Shown here: in pieces, positions 40,499 to 49,648 of the stretch
Layout of the letters: every line of letters begins with the position of its first letter
Position numbering within the stretch: position 1 is the stretch's first letter
Source: Acidobacteriota bacterium
Lineage (GTDB): Bacteria; Acidobacteriota; Terriglobia; Terriglobales; Acidobacteriaceae
Length of the DNA: 64,000 nt
Reading direction: 5' to 3'
Assembly: GCA_021793405.1 (NCBI GenBank)
Contig: JAJYSV010000009.1
Coordinates: 30,184-94,183, forward strand
Notes under the pieces: generated by a model
What the model was told of the DNA's origin: nothing
What the model saw: the letters and a program-made list of their open reading frames with translations, nothing else
Databases searched by the model: none
Program-made: the position numbers and the translations under genes

Positions 40499-40615
40499 AC
40501 CAACCTGAGCCGGTTCTCCCCAAAGGGGTCAAACTGTCCATGCGTTCACGCAGCCTCTTCTCATGCAGGGCTGCACAAACAATGCAATCTACCATGCGGC
40601 AATCGGGTAACCGGT

Positions 40616-41512
40616 CTAATGCAGGGAACTGCGACCCGTGATGCGGCGAAACGCCTCCAGGTATTTTTCCTGGGTGCGTGCGACCACATCCTCCGGCAAG
40701 CCTGGCGCTGGAGCCTGCTTGTTCCAGCGGCTTTCTACTAGATAATCTCGAACGAACTGCTTGTCAAAAGAAATCTGCGGGCCGCCTGGATGGTAGGTAC
40801 TCCGCCACCAATAACGGGAAGAATCCGGGGTCAGAACTTCGTCGGCAAGCACCACGCCGTGCGCCGTCCGACCAAACTCAAATTTGGTGTCGGCCAGGAT
40901 CATGTCCTGTTCGGCAACGTGACGCGACGCGCGATCATAGATCATCAGGCTCAAATCCTGGAGCAATTCCGCATTTCCCAGGCCAATGCGACGGCCCATC
41001 TCTTCCAGGGAGATGTTCACGTCGTGCTCGCCGGAAGGCGCTTTCGTAGCTGGCGTAAAAATCGGCTCGGGCAAGCGGTCGGATTCGACGAGACCCGACG
41101 GCAGCGCGATGCCGCACACACTGCCGGTCTCCTGATAATCCTGCCATCCGGAGCCCGTCAAATAGCCCCGGACTACGCACTCAATGGGATAGATTTCCGC
41201 CGGCTCGACCAGCATCGAACGGAAATGTAAAAGGGAACGATACGGCTGCAGCGATGCCGGGTAAAGGTCGATATCCGCTGTGATCAGGTGATTCGGCACC
41301 AGGTCAGAGAGCAGGTCGAACCAGAACAGGGAAATCTGGGTGAGGATTTTTCCCTTGTCCGGAATGCCTGTTGCCAAAATGTGGTCGAAGGCGGAGATTC
41401 GATCGGTGGCGATGAATAATAAGTCGTCGCCGACCTCGTAAATATCCCGGACCTTGCCGCGCGCATGGAATTTTAAATTTGGGAGGTCAGCTTGCAGAAG
41501 TGCTTCTGGCAT
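40616..41512 (-). CDS. purC: SAICAR synthetase (phosphoribosylaminoimidazole-succinocarboxamide synthase)
   Basis: PurC joins CAIR and aspartate with ATP in purine synthesis. I use the ATG at 41512, with GAAAGG nine bases upstream (298 residues); an ATG nine codons further up is also in frame. Motifs: G-K-V-R-D-I-Y, D-R-I-S-A-F-D, E-C-V-V-R-G-Y-L-T-G-S, D-T-K-F-E-F-G and D-E-V-L-T-P-D-S-S-R-Y-W. This is the longer PurC type found in many bacteria and yeast. It lies between smc and cvpA on the minus strand. Confidence 0.95.
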   Translation of the reverse strand: MPEALLQADLPNLKFHARGKVRDIYEVGDDLLFIATDRISAFDHILATGIPDKGKILTQISLFWFDLLSDLVPNHLITADIDLYPASLQPYRSLLHFRSMLVEPAEIYPIECVVRGYLTGSGWQDYQETGSVCGIALPSGLVESDRLPEPIFTPATKAPSGEHDVNISLEEMGRRIGLGNAELLQDLSLMIYDRASRHVAEQDMILADTKFEFGRTAHGVVLADEVLTPDSSRYWWRSTYHPGGPQISFDKQFVRDYLVESRWNKQAPAPGLPEDVVARTQEKYLEAFRRITGRSSLH

Positions 41513-41609
41513 ACCATTGAGCCTTTCATGCAAAACCATCTATGGCAAGCAGCTTACAACCATGGATGCCCCGATGAACAGTTTGTTTGCCGCGTCGTCG
41601 TCTTTCGTT

Positions 41610-44600
41610 CTACGCGGAGGCTCTCTCCAGCGGTCGATCGTGGCGCAGCCGGACCGACACAATTTTAGAAACGCCGGGCTCCTGCATGGTTACCCCGAAG
41701 ATTGCCTCCGCCGCCTGCATCATCCGCTTGCTGTGCGTAATGACGATGAAGTGTGTGCGATCGCTCATCTTCTGCAGCATGTTGGCGAGCCGGCCCACGT
41801 TGGACTCGTCGAGCGCGGCATCCACCTCGTCCAATACGCAGAATGGGCTGGGTTGGAACTGGAAAATCGCCATCAGCAGCGACAATGCCGTCAGCGCCTT
41901 CTCTCCGCCGGAGAGCAGAAGAATATTCTGCAATTTCTTTCCGGGCGGGGAAGCGATGATATCAACGCCGCTCTCATCGGAATTTTCCTGGTCGGTCATT
42001 TTCATAAAGGCCTGGCCGCCGCCAAACAGATGGACAAACGCCGCCGAGAAGTTTTCGTTGATGGCGGCAAAGGCTTCCTCGAATTTGCTGCGCAATACCA
42101 CTTCAATTTCGCGAATGCTGTTCTGGGTATTATCGATTGAGTCGATCAGGTCCTTGCGCTGCGTTTCTAAAAATGCGTGGCGTTCCGCTGCTTCTTTGTA
42201 TTCGTCCAGCGCCATCATATTCACCGGACCCATCGCCTCAAGCTTCTGCTTAATTGTGCGGCAGCCTTCTTCTTCCGCAGCCAGCGGTTCGGCTTCCAGA
42301 CGGACCAGCGACTCGTCGGACCGCAATTCGTCAGCGGGCAAGGAAAGATCCTGCATGCAGGTTTCTTCCAGATGCACCAAGTCGGAAGACAGGCGCGCCC
42401 CACGCGCTGCGGCATCGCTACGCCGGTCGCGGAGAGCCTCCAGATCGACGCGCAGCGAGCGAACCTGCTGCTCCACTTCCGCTGCCTGCTGGCGCAGGGC
42501 TGCGGACTGCTGGGCCAGCTCTTCCGCCTGCTGCCGCGCCGTCGCGCGCGTGGTCTCCAGTTCCTGGCTGCGAAGTTGCAGCCGCTCCTGCTCGATGACG
42601 CGCTGTTTCTGCTCGGCATCGCCGGCGGCCATCATCTGTTCCAGTTGATGGACTCTCTGCTGCAAACCGTCGACCATGCGATTCAGCCGCTCAGACGAGT
42701 TAGCAGCGCCTCGTCTGCGTTCCTCGAGCGCAGCCATTTCGATGGAAGCCTCGGACATCTGTTGCTGCGCCGTGTCGCGGGCGGTTCGAAGAGTTTCGAG
42801 CGATCCTTGAGCCTCGTTCAACTGCTGCTCAAAACGAATGCGCTCCTGCTCGTGACGCTCAACTTCTTCCCGTCGCTGAGCTACCCACTCAGTTTTTTGC
42901 GCTTGTGCCGTCGTGTTGCGGTCCGCCTGCAAGGTCCACTCGCTCAACCGCCGTTCCAGCCGGCCTACTTCCGCTTCCAGTTGACGCAACGCGGCGCCGG
43001 TATTCGCGGACTCCTGCTCGGCCTGGCGGCGCTCCGCCGACTTGACTTCAATCCGGTGGGATAGTTCGGCCACCGCGTGGGCGAGTTGAATTGTGTTCAG
43101 CTCGGCGTTGGCGAGGGCTTGGTCGGCGCGGGTCAGCGATTGCTGTGCGCTGCGCAGTTCTCGTTTCAATGCGAGCGGTCCTTCGACACTGGGCTTGCCG
43201 CCGGTGACTGTGACGTTATGGAAGCATTCTCCATTTGGCGATAGAAAAAATGCTTCCGGGTTTTCGAGCGCCAACGAACGGGCAACGTCGGAATCCGGCA
43301 CAACGTATCCGTGGCGCAGCTTGGGCAGAATTACTTCCAGCGAACTGCCAAAACCATCCAGGACGCGGATGCAATCTTTCAAGCGCACCACGCCGTCACG
43401 GGATTCGCTGAGCGGCTGCACCATGCCCGGTGCGAAGGAAAATTTCGCCTGGGAATCGTCCGGATGCACCAGGAATGTTGCGCGGCCATCGACGTCAGTC
43501 TTGAGAACTCGCATGCCTTCCTGGGCGTCGTTCCAGCTCTTCACTACGATAAAGTTCAACTCGTCGCGCAGGAATTCATCCACGACCGCCTCATACTGGT
43601 CGGAAACCTCGACAAAATCCGCGAGCACGCCGACGGGTGCCTGGCCGCCTTCCATCGTATTGGTGCGTAGCAGCTGACGTACCGTGTCGGTGGAGTAGCT
43701 ATGTTCACGAATCAGGGATTCCAGCGAGTTCGTGCGTCCCTGCAGAGTCGCCTGCTCGGCACGCAGTTGATCGGCTTGGCGGCGAGAAGACGCTTCTTCC
43801 GCGCGCTGCGTTTCCAGCTGCGTACGCAGGGTTGCCAATTCGGCCTCAGTATCCTGCAGAACATTGCTGGCGGACGCAAAGTTAAGAGAAACCTGGCCGC
43901 GTTCGACGCCCAGTTTTTCCAGCTCGCCCTGCACGCTGGTCCGCTCGACTGCGAGTCGTTCCGCTTCGCGCTGGTAACCTTCCAGACTGGCTTCGCCCTG
44001 ACTGATCTGGTTGCGCACATTGTTGGCCTGCGCCATCCAGTGCAGCATCTGCCGCCGCGAGGCTTCCATGCGCTCGCTCACAGACGCTAGTTCCGTGGTC
44101 GCGGTTTGGAATAAATGTTGACGCGCCTGCATGTCTTGCCGCGCCAGGTCGACGGCCTGCTGCGCCTGCGCCAGAAATGTTTGCTGTTGGCTGCGTTCTG
44201 TTTCCAGTCCGGTCAGCTGCAGTTGTGTTTGCGCTAGTTCCGCCTGTGCGGCCTGCAAGCGTAGCGTCAGGTCTGCGACGCGATCCTGGTTCGCTTGCAA
44301 CTGTCCCAGCGTGCGCTCCAATTCTACGGAAGCGCTATTGGCCTGGGTGGCTGCATCGCGGGCCTGCTGCTCGCGGCTGTAGCCTTCGGAGACGGCTGCT
44401 GTGCGCTGCTGATCGATGGCGGCAATGGTCCGCGTCAACTCGTCGATCTGCTGACTTAATTGCTCCAGTTCCTTGGCGACCGCCACAGCTGCCGCATCGG
44501 TCATGGAGATCCGTGTGGCGATGACCACACGCAGACGCTGACGAAGCTCGTCGCGCAGCGCGCCATAGCGCTCCGCCTTGGAAGCCTGGCGTTTCAGAGA

Positions 44601-45470
44601 GTTCATCTGCCGCGCAACCTCGTCAAAAATGTCATTGACGCGCGCCAGATTCTGCTTGGCCTGCTCGAGGCGCAATTCCGCCAGATGCTTTTTTGTCTTG
44701 AAACGCGTGATCCCGGCGGCTTCTTCAATAATGGCCCGACGCTCATGCGGCTTGCTGCTTAGCAACTGGCCAATTCGCTCCTGCCCGATGATGCCGTAGG
44801 AGTCCGAACTGAGGCCCGTGCCCATCAGTATGTCGTGAATATCGCGCAGGCGACAGAGCTTGCCATTCAGCAGGTATTCACTCTCGCCGGTACGGAAGAG
44901 TCGCCGGGAGATGATGATTTCGCCATCTTGAGCATGATTGCGCTGGAATTTTCGGCGGCGAATCTTCAGCACAACATTGCTCTCGCCCGTCGTTGCTTCT
45001 CCGTCGGTGGCACCTGCGGTTTCCTCCGCGGCGGCTGAGTTTTTTCCCTCTACTTCAACTGGACCTTCCAGTATCTTGCCAGGTTGCAGCTCGGCGGTGA
45101 TTTCTTCCGTCTCGCGCGCCGCTTGAGACCGCACTGCCGCTTCATCCCAGTCGTCTTCGACGGCTTCCGGCCCCGGCTGGAGGCTGGCAGGCTGATACAC
45201 CTCCGGATCGATCAGGACGAGCGACACTTCGGCCATGCCCGTCGGCTTGCGCTCACGCGTGCCGGAGAAGATGACATCTTCCATCTTGATGCCGCGCAAG
45301 TCTTTGGCCGACTGCTCGCCAAGCACCCAGCTGATGGCGTCGGAGATGTTGGATTTGCCACATCCATTGGGGCCCACAATCGCGGTCACGCCGTTGCTAT
45401 CCAGCAACACTTCCGTGCGATCGCAGAAGGACTTGAAGCCGAGAATATGAATGCGCTTAAGTTCGAGCAA
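41610..45470 (-). CDS. smc: Chromosome segregation ATPase SMC
   Basis: SMC forms the condensin-like ring with ScpA/ScpB. I place the start at the TTG at 45470: AAGGAG lies six bases upstream and the product then begins M-L-E-L-K-R-I-H-I-L-G-F-K-S-F, as in most SMCs; a GTG at 45488 is in frame. The 1286-residue protein has Walker A G-P-N-G-C-G-K-S at 33-40, two long coiled coils around a hinge (about 530-690), the signature L-L-S-G-G-E-K-A-L and Walker B F-C-V-L-D-E-V-D-A-A-L-D. Odd: about 90 mostly acidic residues (about 88-182) interrupt the N-terminal head before I-I-I-S-R-R-L-F-R-T-G-E-S-E-Y. scpA and scpB are not in the window. Confidence 0.95.
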   Translation of the reverse strand: MLELKRIHILGFKSFCDRTEVLLDSNGVTAIVGPNGCGKSNISDAISWVLGEQSAKDLRGIKMEDVIFSGTRERKPTGMAEVSLVLIDPEVYQPASLQPGPEAVEDDWDEAAVRSQAARETEEITAELQPGKILEGPVEVEGKNSAAAEETAGATDGEATTGESNVVLKIRRRKFQRNHAQDGEIIISRRLFRTGESEYLLNGKLCRLRDIHDILMGTGLSSDSYGIIGQERIGQLLSSKPHERRAIIEEAAGITRFKTKKHLAELRLEQAKQNLARVNDIFDEVARQMNSLKRQASKAERYGALRDELRQRLRVVIATRISMTDAAAVAVAKELEQLSQQIDELTRTIAAIDQQRTAAVSEGYSREQQARDAATQANSASVELERTLGQLQANQDRVADLTLRLQAAQAELAQTQLQLTGLETERSQQQTFLAQAQQAVDLARQDMQARQHLFQTATTELASVSERMEASRRQMLHWMAQANNVRNQISQGEASLEGYQREAERLAVERTSVQGELEKLGVERGQVSLNFASASNVLQDTEAELATLRTQLETQRAEEASSRRQADQLRAEQATLQGRTNSLESLIREHSYSTDTVRQLLRTNTMEGGQAPVGVLADFVEVSDQYEAVVDEFLRDELNFIVVKSWNDAQEGMRVLKTDVDGRATFLVHPDDSQAKFSFAPGMVQPLSESRDGVVRLKDCIRVLDGFGSSLEVILPKLRHGYVVPDSDVARSLALENPEAFFLSPNGECFHNVTVTGGKPSVEGPLALKRELRSAQQSLTRADQALANAELNTIQLAHAVAELSHRIEVKSAERRQAEQESANTGAALRQLEAEVGRLERRLSEWTLQADRNTTAQAQKTEWVAQRREEVERHEQERIRFEQQLNEAQGSLETLRTARDTAQQQMSEASIEMAALEERRRGAANSSERLNRMVDGLQQRVHQLEQMMAAGDAEQKQRVIEQERLQLRSQELETTRATARQQAEELAQQSAALRQQAAEVEQQVRSLRVDLEALRDRRSDAAARGARLSSDLVHLEETCMQDLSLPADELRSDESLVRLEAEPLAAEEEGCRTIKQKLEAMGPVNMMALDEYKEAAERHAFLETQRKDLIDSIDNTQNSIREIEVVLRSKFEEAFAAINENFSAAFVHLFGGGQAFMKMTDQENSDESGVDIIASPPGKKLQNILLLSGGEKALTALSLLMAIFQFQPSPFCVLDEVDAALDESNVGRLANMLQKMSDRTHFIVITHSKRMMQAAEAIFGVTMQEPGVSKIVSVRLRHDRPLERASA

Positions 45471-45679
45471 TCGACGCTCCTTTGGCACAACGGGGCAGCG
45501 GCTGAATCAGCCACTGGATGGGTTCACTTTAGCCCGGACTTGGCATTGGGTCAATCTATAGATACAGCAGGTTGTGGATAAGAAGTCCGCAACCCTAGAT
45601 ATAGCATAGGTGTTGGATATTGCCACAAGAGAGTTTGTCGTGGATGATTCGGGAGACGCCAGGCTGGAACTCCCGATCC

Positions 45680-46408
45680 CTACTTCTTCAGTGTAGGCCG
45701 TATCAGTACTTCACTGATGAAAGACTCATCGGCCTGGGTAACCAATAAGGCAACAATCGCCGCAATGTCATTCGGCTGGATTGCTCCCAAGGCAGATTTT
45801 TGAGAGGACTGTCCGGACCCAAATTCTGTTCGCACTGTGCCGGGAGCCACCAGAGACACGCGCACCCGATGCTGCCGCAGTTCCTCGGCGGCGGAGATCA
45901 TCAAACCATTCAGGCCCCACTTCGAGGCGGCATAGGCTGCCGCATTCGGCACGGGATTCTTACCGGCAAGTGAGGAAATATTGATGATGTGGCCGCGCTG
46001 TGCCGCAATCATCGCGGGTGCAAAAGCGCGTAAAAGCAGGTAGGGCGCTCGCAGATTGATGGCGAGGAGTTGATCCCAGTCTTCGAGCGGCGTCGTGTGC
46101 AGAGGGCCCTCAAACCAGCCCACGCCGGCGTTGTTCACCAGAATGTCGCAGCGACCGTGGGTTTCCAGGATGAGTCGCGCCAATGTGTCGATCTGCGTTG
46201 GCTCGGCCAAATCGCACGGATGAGATTCGGCATGGCCGCCTGCCGCAGTGATCTGGGCGACAATCTTATCGAGCTGATCCTGATTTCTTGCTGTCAGGAC
46301 GGTGTGTGCGCCCAGCGAGGCCAGTTTGCGCGCGATGGCTGCGCCAATTCCACGGCTGGCGCCGGTGACCACGGCAATTTGTCCGGTGAGCGGGGAAGTC
46401 TGTGTCAC
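45680..46408 (-). CDS. Short-chain dehydrogenase/reductase (SDR)
   Basis: The GTG at 46408 is preceded by GGGAG at nine bases and gives 242 residues, typical for classical SDRs; the frame is open to 46486 but would overlap a small upstream gene. The Rossmann motif is T-G-A-S-R-G-I-G, N-N-A-G-V-G-W follows, and the catalytic S and Y-x-x-x-K occur as N-I-S-S-L-A-G and Y-A-A-S-K. NADP is likely from the Arg after T-G-A-S. The family most resembles ketoacyl reductases/3-oxoacyl reductases, but the substrate cannot be told. smc follows about 210 bases downstream on the same strand. Confidence 0.88.
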   Translation of the reverse strand: MTQTSPLTGQIAVVTGASRGIGAAIARKLASLGAHTVLTARNQDQLDKIVAQITAAGGHAESHPCDLAEPTQIDTLARLILETHGRCDILVNNAGVGWFEGPLHTTPLEDWDQLLAINLRAPYLLLRAFAPAMIAAQRGHIINISSLAGKNPVPNAAAYAASKWGLNGLMISAAEELRQHRVRVSLVAPGTVRTEFGSGQSSQKSALGAIQPNDIAAIVALLVTQADESFISEVLIRPTLKK

Positions 46409-46478
46409 TGTTCCATTCTCCCACCTGACATGACTTTCTGTGTACTGTGGAATGAGTTTGTCAACCCGCCCAGGGCCC

Positions 46479-46583
46479 TCAGCCAAAAATTCTTGAGAGC
46501 AACCACATCGTCGCCAACAGCATCAGTACGATGCCGAGTACCATGAAACGCACGTTGCCAAGTTTTTCATGCCATTTTTTCAT
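46479..46583 (-). CDS. 34-residue single-span membrane peptide
   Basis: A short open frame with AGGGAG nine bases before the ATG at 46583. The peptide begins M-K-K-W-H-E-K-L-G, then has one strongly hydrophobic segment (about residues 13-30, with L, V, M and I) and ends S-R-I-F-G. Positive N-terminal residues, one helix and a good ribosome-binding site are typical of genuine bacterial small membrane proteins. It lies 70 bases upstream of the SDR start on the same strand. I do not recognise the family. Confidence 0.55.
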   Translation of the reverse strand: MKKWHEKLGNVRFMVLGIVLMLLATMWLLSRIFG

Positions 46584-46849
46584 GCCGGTCGACTCCCTGC
46601 ATGCATCGTACATAACGAAATGCTATTGCGTCAGGAGCGCCCTCGGTGGAATACTGACACGGGCCGGCACGTTCGGTTTTATAATCCTGCTAACCACAAC
46701 AAATGCGGTACAGTCTGTTCAGTCATAGCCTTCAGCCATCCTGTCTCCGATCACGTTGGAAGAGCCGGGGCAGGCTTGACATAGCAGACAGGCGCGTGGC
46801 ATTCGGTTTTCTAAATTTCTGTGTAACACTCGTTCGCGAGGGGTGATCG

Positions 46850-48154
46850 ATGAAGAACAAGATTTTGTACGTCATGGTGCTGGCGCTGGCCAGTTCCGCT
46901 ATTGCTGCCGCTCCCATCATGATGCAGGCGCAAGATGCAGGCTCAAGCACGATCACAATCAAAGATCCTGCTGAGTTTAACGCATACAACACCGCGATCA
47001 ACCAACCCTCGCCCCAAGCGAAGGCAACGTCGATCGAAGCATTTCTGCAGCAATATCCCAACAGCGTCGTCAAGAAGCAAGTCCTCGAAATTCTGATGGA
47101 TGCCTACACGCAGACCGGCAACACGAACAAGGCGCTGACGACGGCGCGGCAAGTACTGCAGATTGATCCGGCAGACATGCGGGCGCTGGCTCTCAGTGCG
47201 TACGTTTTGCGCCAGCAGGCAGGGCAGAAGACGAATCCCGCGGACGCTTTGCCATTGCTGGATGAGGCTGCCAAGGATGCACAGGCTGGCTTGAATGCTC
47301 CGGCTCCCCAAGGAGCGGATGCCGCAAACTTTGCCAAGATGAAAGCCGCCGTAGAGCCGATATTTGCCGGTGCGATTGCAGCCGATTATCTGGAGAAGAA
47401 AAATTATGCGGATGCGATCAAGTACTTCAAACAAGAGCTGCAGGCAATGCCCGAGCAGCAGCAGACCAGCGGACCTGGTATTCAAGATACCTACTACCTA
47501 GGAACTGCATATACGCAGGAACAACCGCAGGATCTGGTCAACGCGGTCTGGTACCTGGCTCGCGCCGCCGCCTATGCGCCAGAACCGTACAAGGATACGA
47601 TCCAGAAGGCCGCTGAATATTGGTACAAGAAATACCACGGCGGCACGGATGGTTTCGATCAAGTGCAGGCGCAGGCCAAAGCTTCCTTGAACCCTCCAGC
47701 AGGATTCAGTATCACGCCCGCTCCGCCACCGCCCTCTCCACAGCAACTTGCACATAACGCCGTGACTTCCACGCCCGATCTAAAGACCATGGCGCTGACG
47801 GACAAGGAGTTTGTGCTTGCGAACGGCACTCCAGACGATGCAGCCAAGGTGTGGGCTACCATGCAGGGATTGACGACTCAGGTCCCAGGTAAAGTCATCG
47901 CGGCGACACCCGATTCCGTTCAACTCGCTGTCTCCGATGATGCCCAGCAATCGAACAGGGCGGACTTCACGATCAATATGAAGAAACCGCTGCGCACATC
48001 GCCGGCAATTAACTCCATGGTGAACTACGTGGCCACCTTTGACTCTTACACGCAGACCCCCCCCATGATCATCATGAAGGACGGGGAAGCGCCGGCGGCC
48101 ACCAAACCGCACGCGGTTCACCACACCACTACGCGGCATCACACGCCGCAGTAA
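46850..48154 (+). CDS. Secreted TPR-like protein of unknown function
   Basis: The 434-residue product has an N-terminal signal peptide (M-K-N-K-I-L-Y-V-M-V-L-A-L-A..., cleavage near A-Q-A at 28). Helical repeats resembling TPR follow from about 35 to 270 (e.g. Q-I-D-P-A-D-M-R-A-L-A-L-S-A-Y), a Pro-rich linker at about 283-300, and a C-terminal beta-rich segment (about 340-415) before a His/Thr-rich tail. GAGGGG stands seven bases upstream of the ATG. Such proteins are frequent in acidobacterial genomes and probably act in the periplasm as scaffolds; the exact role is unknown. It ends at a perfect bidirectional terminator. Confidence 0.8.
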   Translation: MKNKILYVMVLALASSAIAAAPIMMQAQDAGSSTITIKDPAEFNAYNTAINQPSPQAKATSIEAFLQQYPNSVVKKQVLEILMDAYTQTGNTNKALTTARQVLQIDPADMRALALSAYVLRQQAGQKTNPADALPLLDEAAKDAQAGLNAPAPQGADAANFAKMKAAVEPIFAGAIAADYLEKKNYADAIKYFKQELQAMPEQQQTSGPGIQDTYYLGTAYTQEQPQDLVNAVWYLARAAAYAPEPYKDTIQKAAEYWYKKYHGGTDGFDQVQAQAKASLNPPAGFSITPAPPPPSPQQLAHNAVTSTPDLKTMALTDKEFVLANGTPDDAAKVWATMQGLTTQVPGKVIAATPDSVQLAVSDDAQQSNRADFTINMKKPLRTSPAINSMVNYVATFDSYTQTPPMIIMKDGEAPAATKPHAVHHTTTRHHTPQ

Positions 48155-48182
48155 CAGCAGCCGTCATCGTCGTTGTATCCAC

Positions 48183-48217
48183 AAAAAGCTGGCATCCGAT
48201 CTGGATGCCAGCTTTTT
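48183..48217. terminator. Perfect bidirectional terminator
   Basis: AAAAAGCTGGCATCC and GGATGCCAGCTTTTT form a 15-bp perfect stem with a 5-base loop (48198-48202). The flanking A and T runs make a functional terminator on both strands. It separates the TPR-protein gene (plus) and the ymdB-like gene (minus), which converge here. Confidence 0.92.
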
Positions 48218-48238
48218 AATTCTTAGAGCGGAAACTAC

Positions 48239-49075
48239 TTATTCGCCGAGCATGAAATGACGGATCGATTGAGCGCGGCCGGTCAGGGCGTCGCACTCGA
48301 TCAAGGCCGCACACATCTTTGGGTTTTTCTTAGCCGCGTCGAACTTCGCGGGCATGCCTCGCAAGAACCGGTCGAGCACCTGCTCAACTTCCACGCCGAT
48401 CACGCTGTCATATGGACCGCTCATCCCAACATCGGTTTGAAATGCGGTGCCGCGCGGCAGAATGCGCGCGTCCGCTGTGGGCACATGCGTGTGTGTTCCC
48501 AACACCGCTGTGACGCGGCCGTCGAGATACCACCCCAGCGCCACTTTTTCCGACGTGGCCTCGGCATGGAAATCCACCAGGATGACCTTGGCCTGCAACC
48601 TTTCAAGGATTGCGTCCGCGGCGCGGAAGGGATCGTCACTCGCTCCCATGAAGACGCGACCCTGAAGATTGACGACGGCATAGGCCGTCCCATCCGGCAA
48701 CGCGCCTTCATACACGCCGTGGCCGGGGATGCCCGGAGCGTAGTTGGCAGGCCGCAGCACGCGCCTGGGCCGCTCGCTGCTGGCCGCCGGAACCGAGTGC
48801 ATCCAGTCGATGATTTCCCGTTTGTCCCAGATATGGTTTCCGGTGGTAAGTACATGCGCGCCCAGGTCGAACATCTCCTCGGCGATACCCGGCGTGACCC
48901 CAAAGCCACCTGCGGCATTCTCCGCGTTGATCACCACCAGATCGACAGCGTGAGTTTCAATCACATGGCCTAAATGAGCGTGGACAATCCTGCGCCCCGC
49001 GCCGCCAAAAACATCTCCGACAAAAAGTAGCTTCAAAAGAGGACGATCTCCAGAGTAAAAGCTTGATGGTAGCAT
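48239..49075 (-). CDS. YmdB-family metallophosphoesterase (TIGR00282 type)
   Basis: Family members are di-iron phosphodiesterases reported to hydrolyse 2',3'-cyclic nucleotides. From the ATG at 49075 (GGAGG four bases upstream) the protein has 278 residues. A TTG 13 codons downstream would give the more usual start L-K-L-L-F-V-G-D-V-F-G. Metal ligands: G-D-V-F-G, I-N-A-E-N, T-G-N-H-I-W-D, D-F-H-A-E and G-T-H-T-H-V. Length is normal. It is divergent from the Rrf2 regulator and convergent with the TPR gene. In Firmicutes its homologue lies next to rny; no RNase Y is seen here. Confidence 0.9.
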   Translation of the reverse strand: MLPSSFYSGDRPLLKLLFVGDVFGGAGRRIVHAHLGHVIETHAVDLVVINAENAAGGFGVTPGIAEEMFDLGAHVLTTGNHIWDKREIIDWMHSVPAASSERPRRVLRPANYAPGIPGHGVYEGALPDGTAYAVVNLQGRVFMGASDDPFRAADAILERLQAKVILVDFHAEATSEKVALGWYLDGRVTAVLGTHTHVPTADARILPRGTAFQTDVGMSGPYDSVIGVEVEQVLDRFLRGMPAKFDAAKKNPKMCAALIECDALTGRAQSIRHFMLGE

Positions 49076-49168
49076 TTGTCCTCCATTTCTCAGGAGGAGA
49101 GACCGGCATAGCATTCAGCCGGAGGCGGAATTGACCCAAGATCGGGGAACTGTGATATTTTGAGGCAC

Positions 49169-49648
49169 ATGGCGGTCAATCTGCGGTTTTCGACGGGAAT
49201 TGAAGCGCTGGTGTTGATGGCCACGGAGCCGGAGAGGTTCCATACCTCGCAGGCCTTGGCGACCGTACTCGCGACCAATCCCGTCGTGGTGCGCCGTCTG
49301 CTGTCGGCGCTCAGCCGTGCCGGGCTTGTCGCCAGTGTAAAGGGGCCTTCCGGCGGTACCCGACTGGCAAAAAGTCCCAAGCAGATTACGCTGCGCGATG
49401 TTTATCGAGCCCTCGATTCCGGCGAACTGCTGCACCAGACCGCGCATGATTCCGCGGAAACAAAGGACCTGAAAAAAACCATGCGCGGCGTGTTCCGCAA
49501 GGCGCAACGGTGCCTCGAAGAAGAACTCGAATCGACCACTCTGAATCAGCTGATCAAGAAGTCGGGTAAGAAGGCTGCGAAGCCAGTCGCCGAGCCCGCC
49601 GTCGAACCTGCGCAGCCTGCACAGCCCGCATCAGTGAGCGCCCACTAA
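49169..49648 (+). CDS. Rrf2-family transcriptional regulator
   Basis: From the ATG at 49169 (GAGG just upstream) the protein has 159 residues. The winged helix-turn-helix lies at about 5-75 ([10 protein letters not shown] ... [12 protein letters not shown] ... [10 protein letters not shown]). The Fe-S-binding three-cysteine motif of IscR/NsrR is missing: only one Cys (in R-C-L-E-E-E-L) is present, so it is not an Fe-S sensor of that type. The tail is Lys/Pro/Ala-rich. Its last 18 bases overlap the end of ispG on the opposite strand. Targets unknown. Confidence 0.87.
   Translation: MAVNLRFSTGIEALVLMATEPERFHTSQALATVLATNPVVVRRLLSALSRAGLVASVKGPSGGTRLAKSPKQITLRDVYRALDSGELLHQTAHDSAETKDLKKTMRGVFRKAQRCLEEELESTTLNQLIKKSGKKAAKPVAEPAVEPAQPAQPASVSAH

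Noticed and set aside
45570..45594. 9-bp hairpin between the SDR gene and smc as a terminator
   Set aside because: It has one G-T pair and no T-run on either side; a real role is not supported.
46654..46685. Promoter pair CTGACA/TATAAT before the TPR gene
   Set aside because: The -10 box is good but the spacing is 20 bases and the start would be about 160 bases from the gene; too weak to list.
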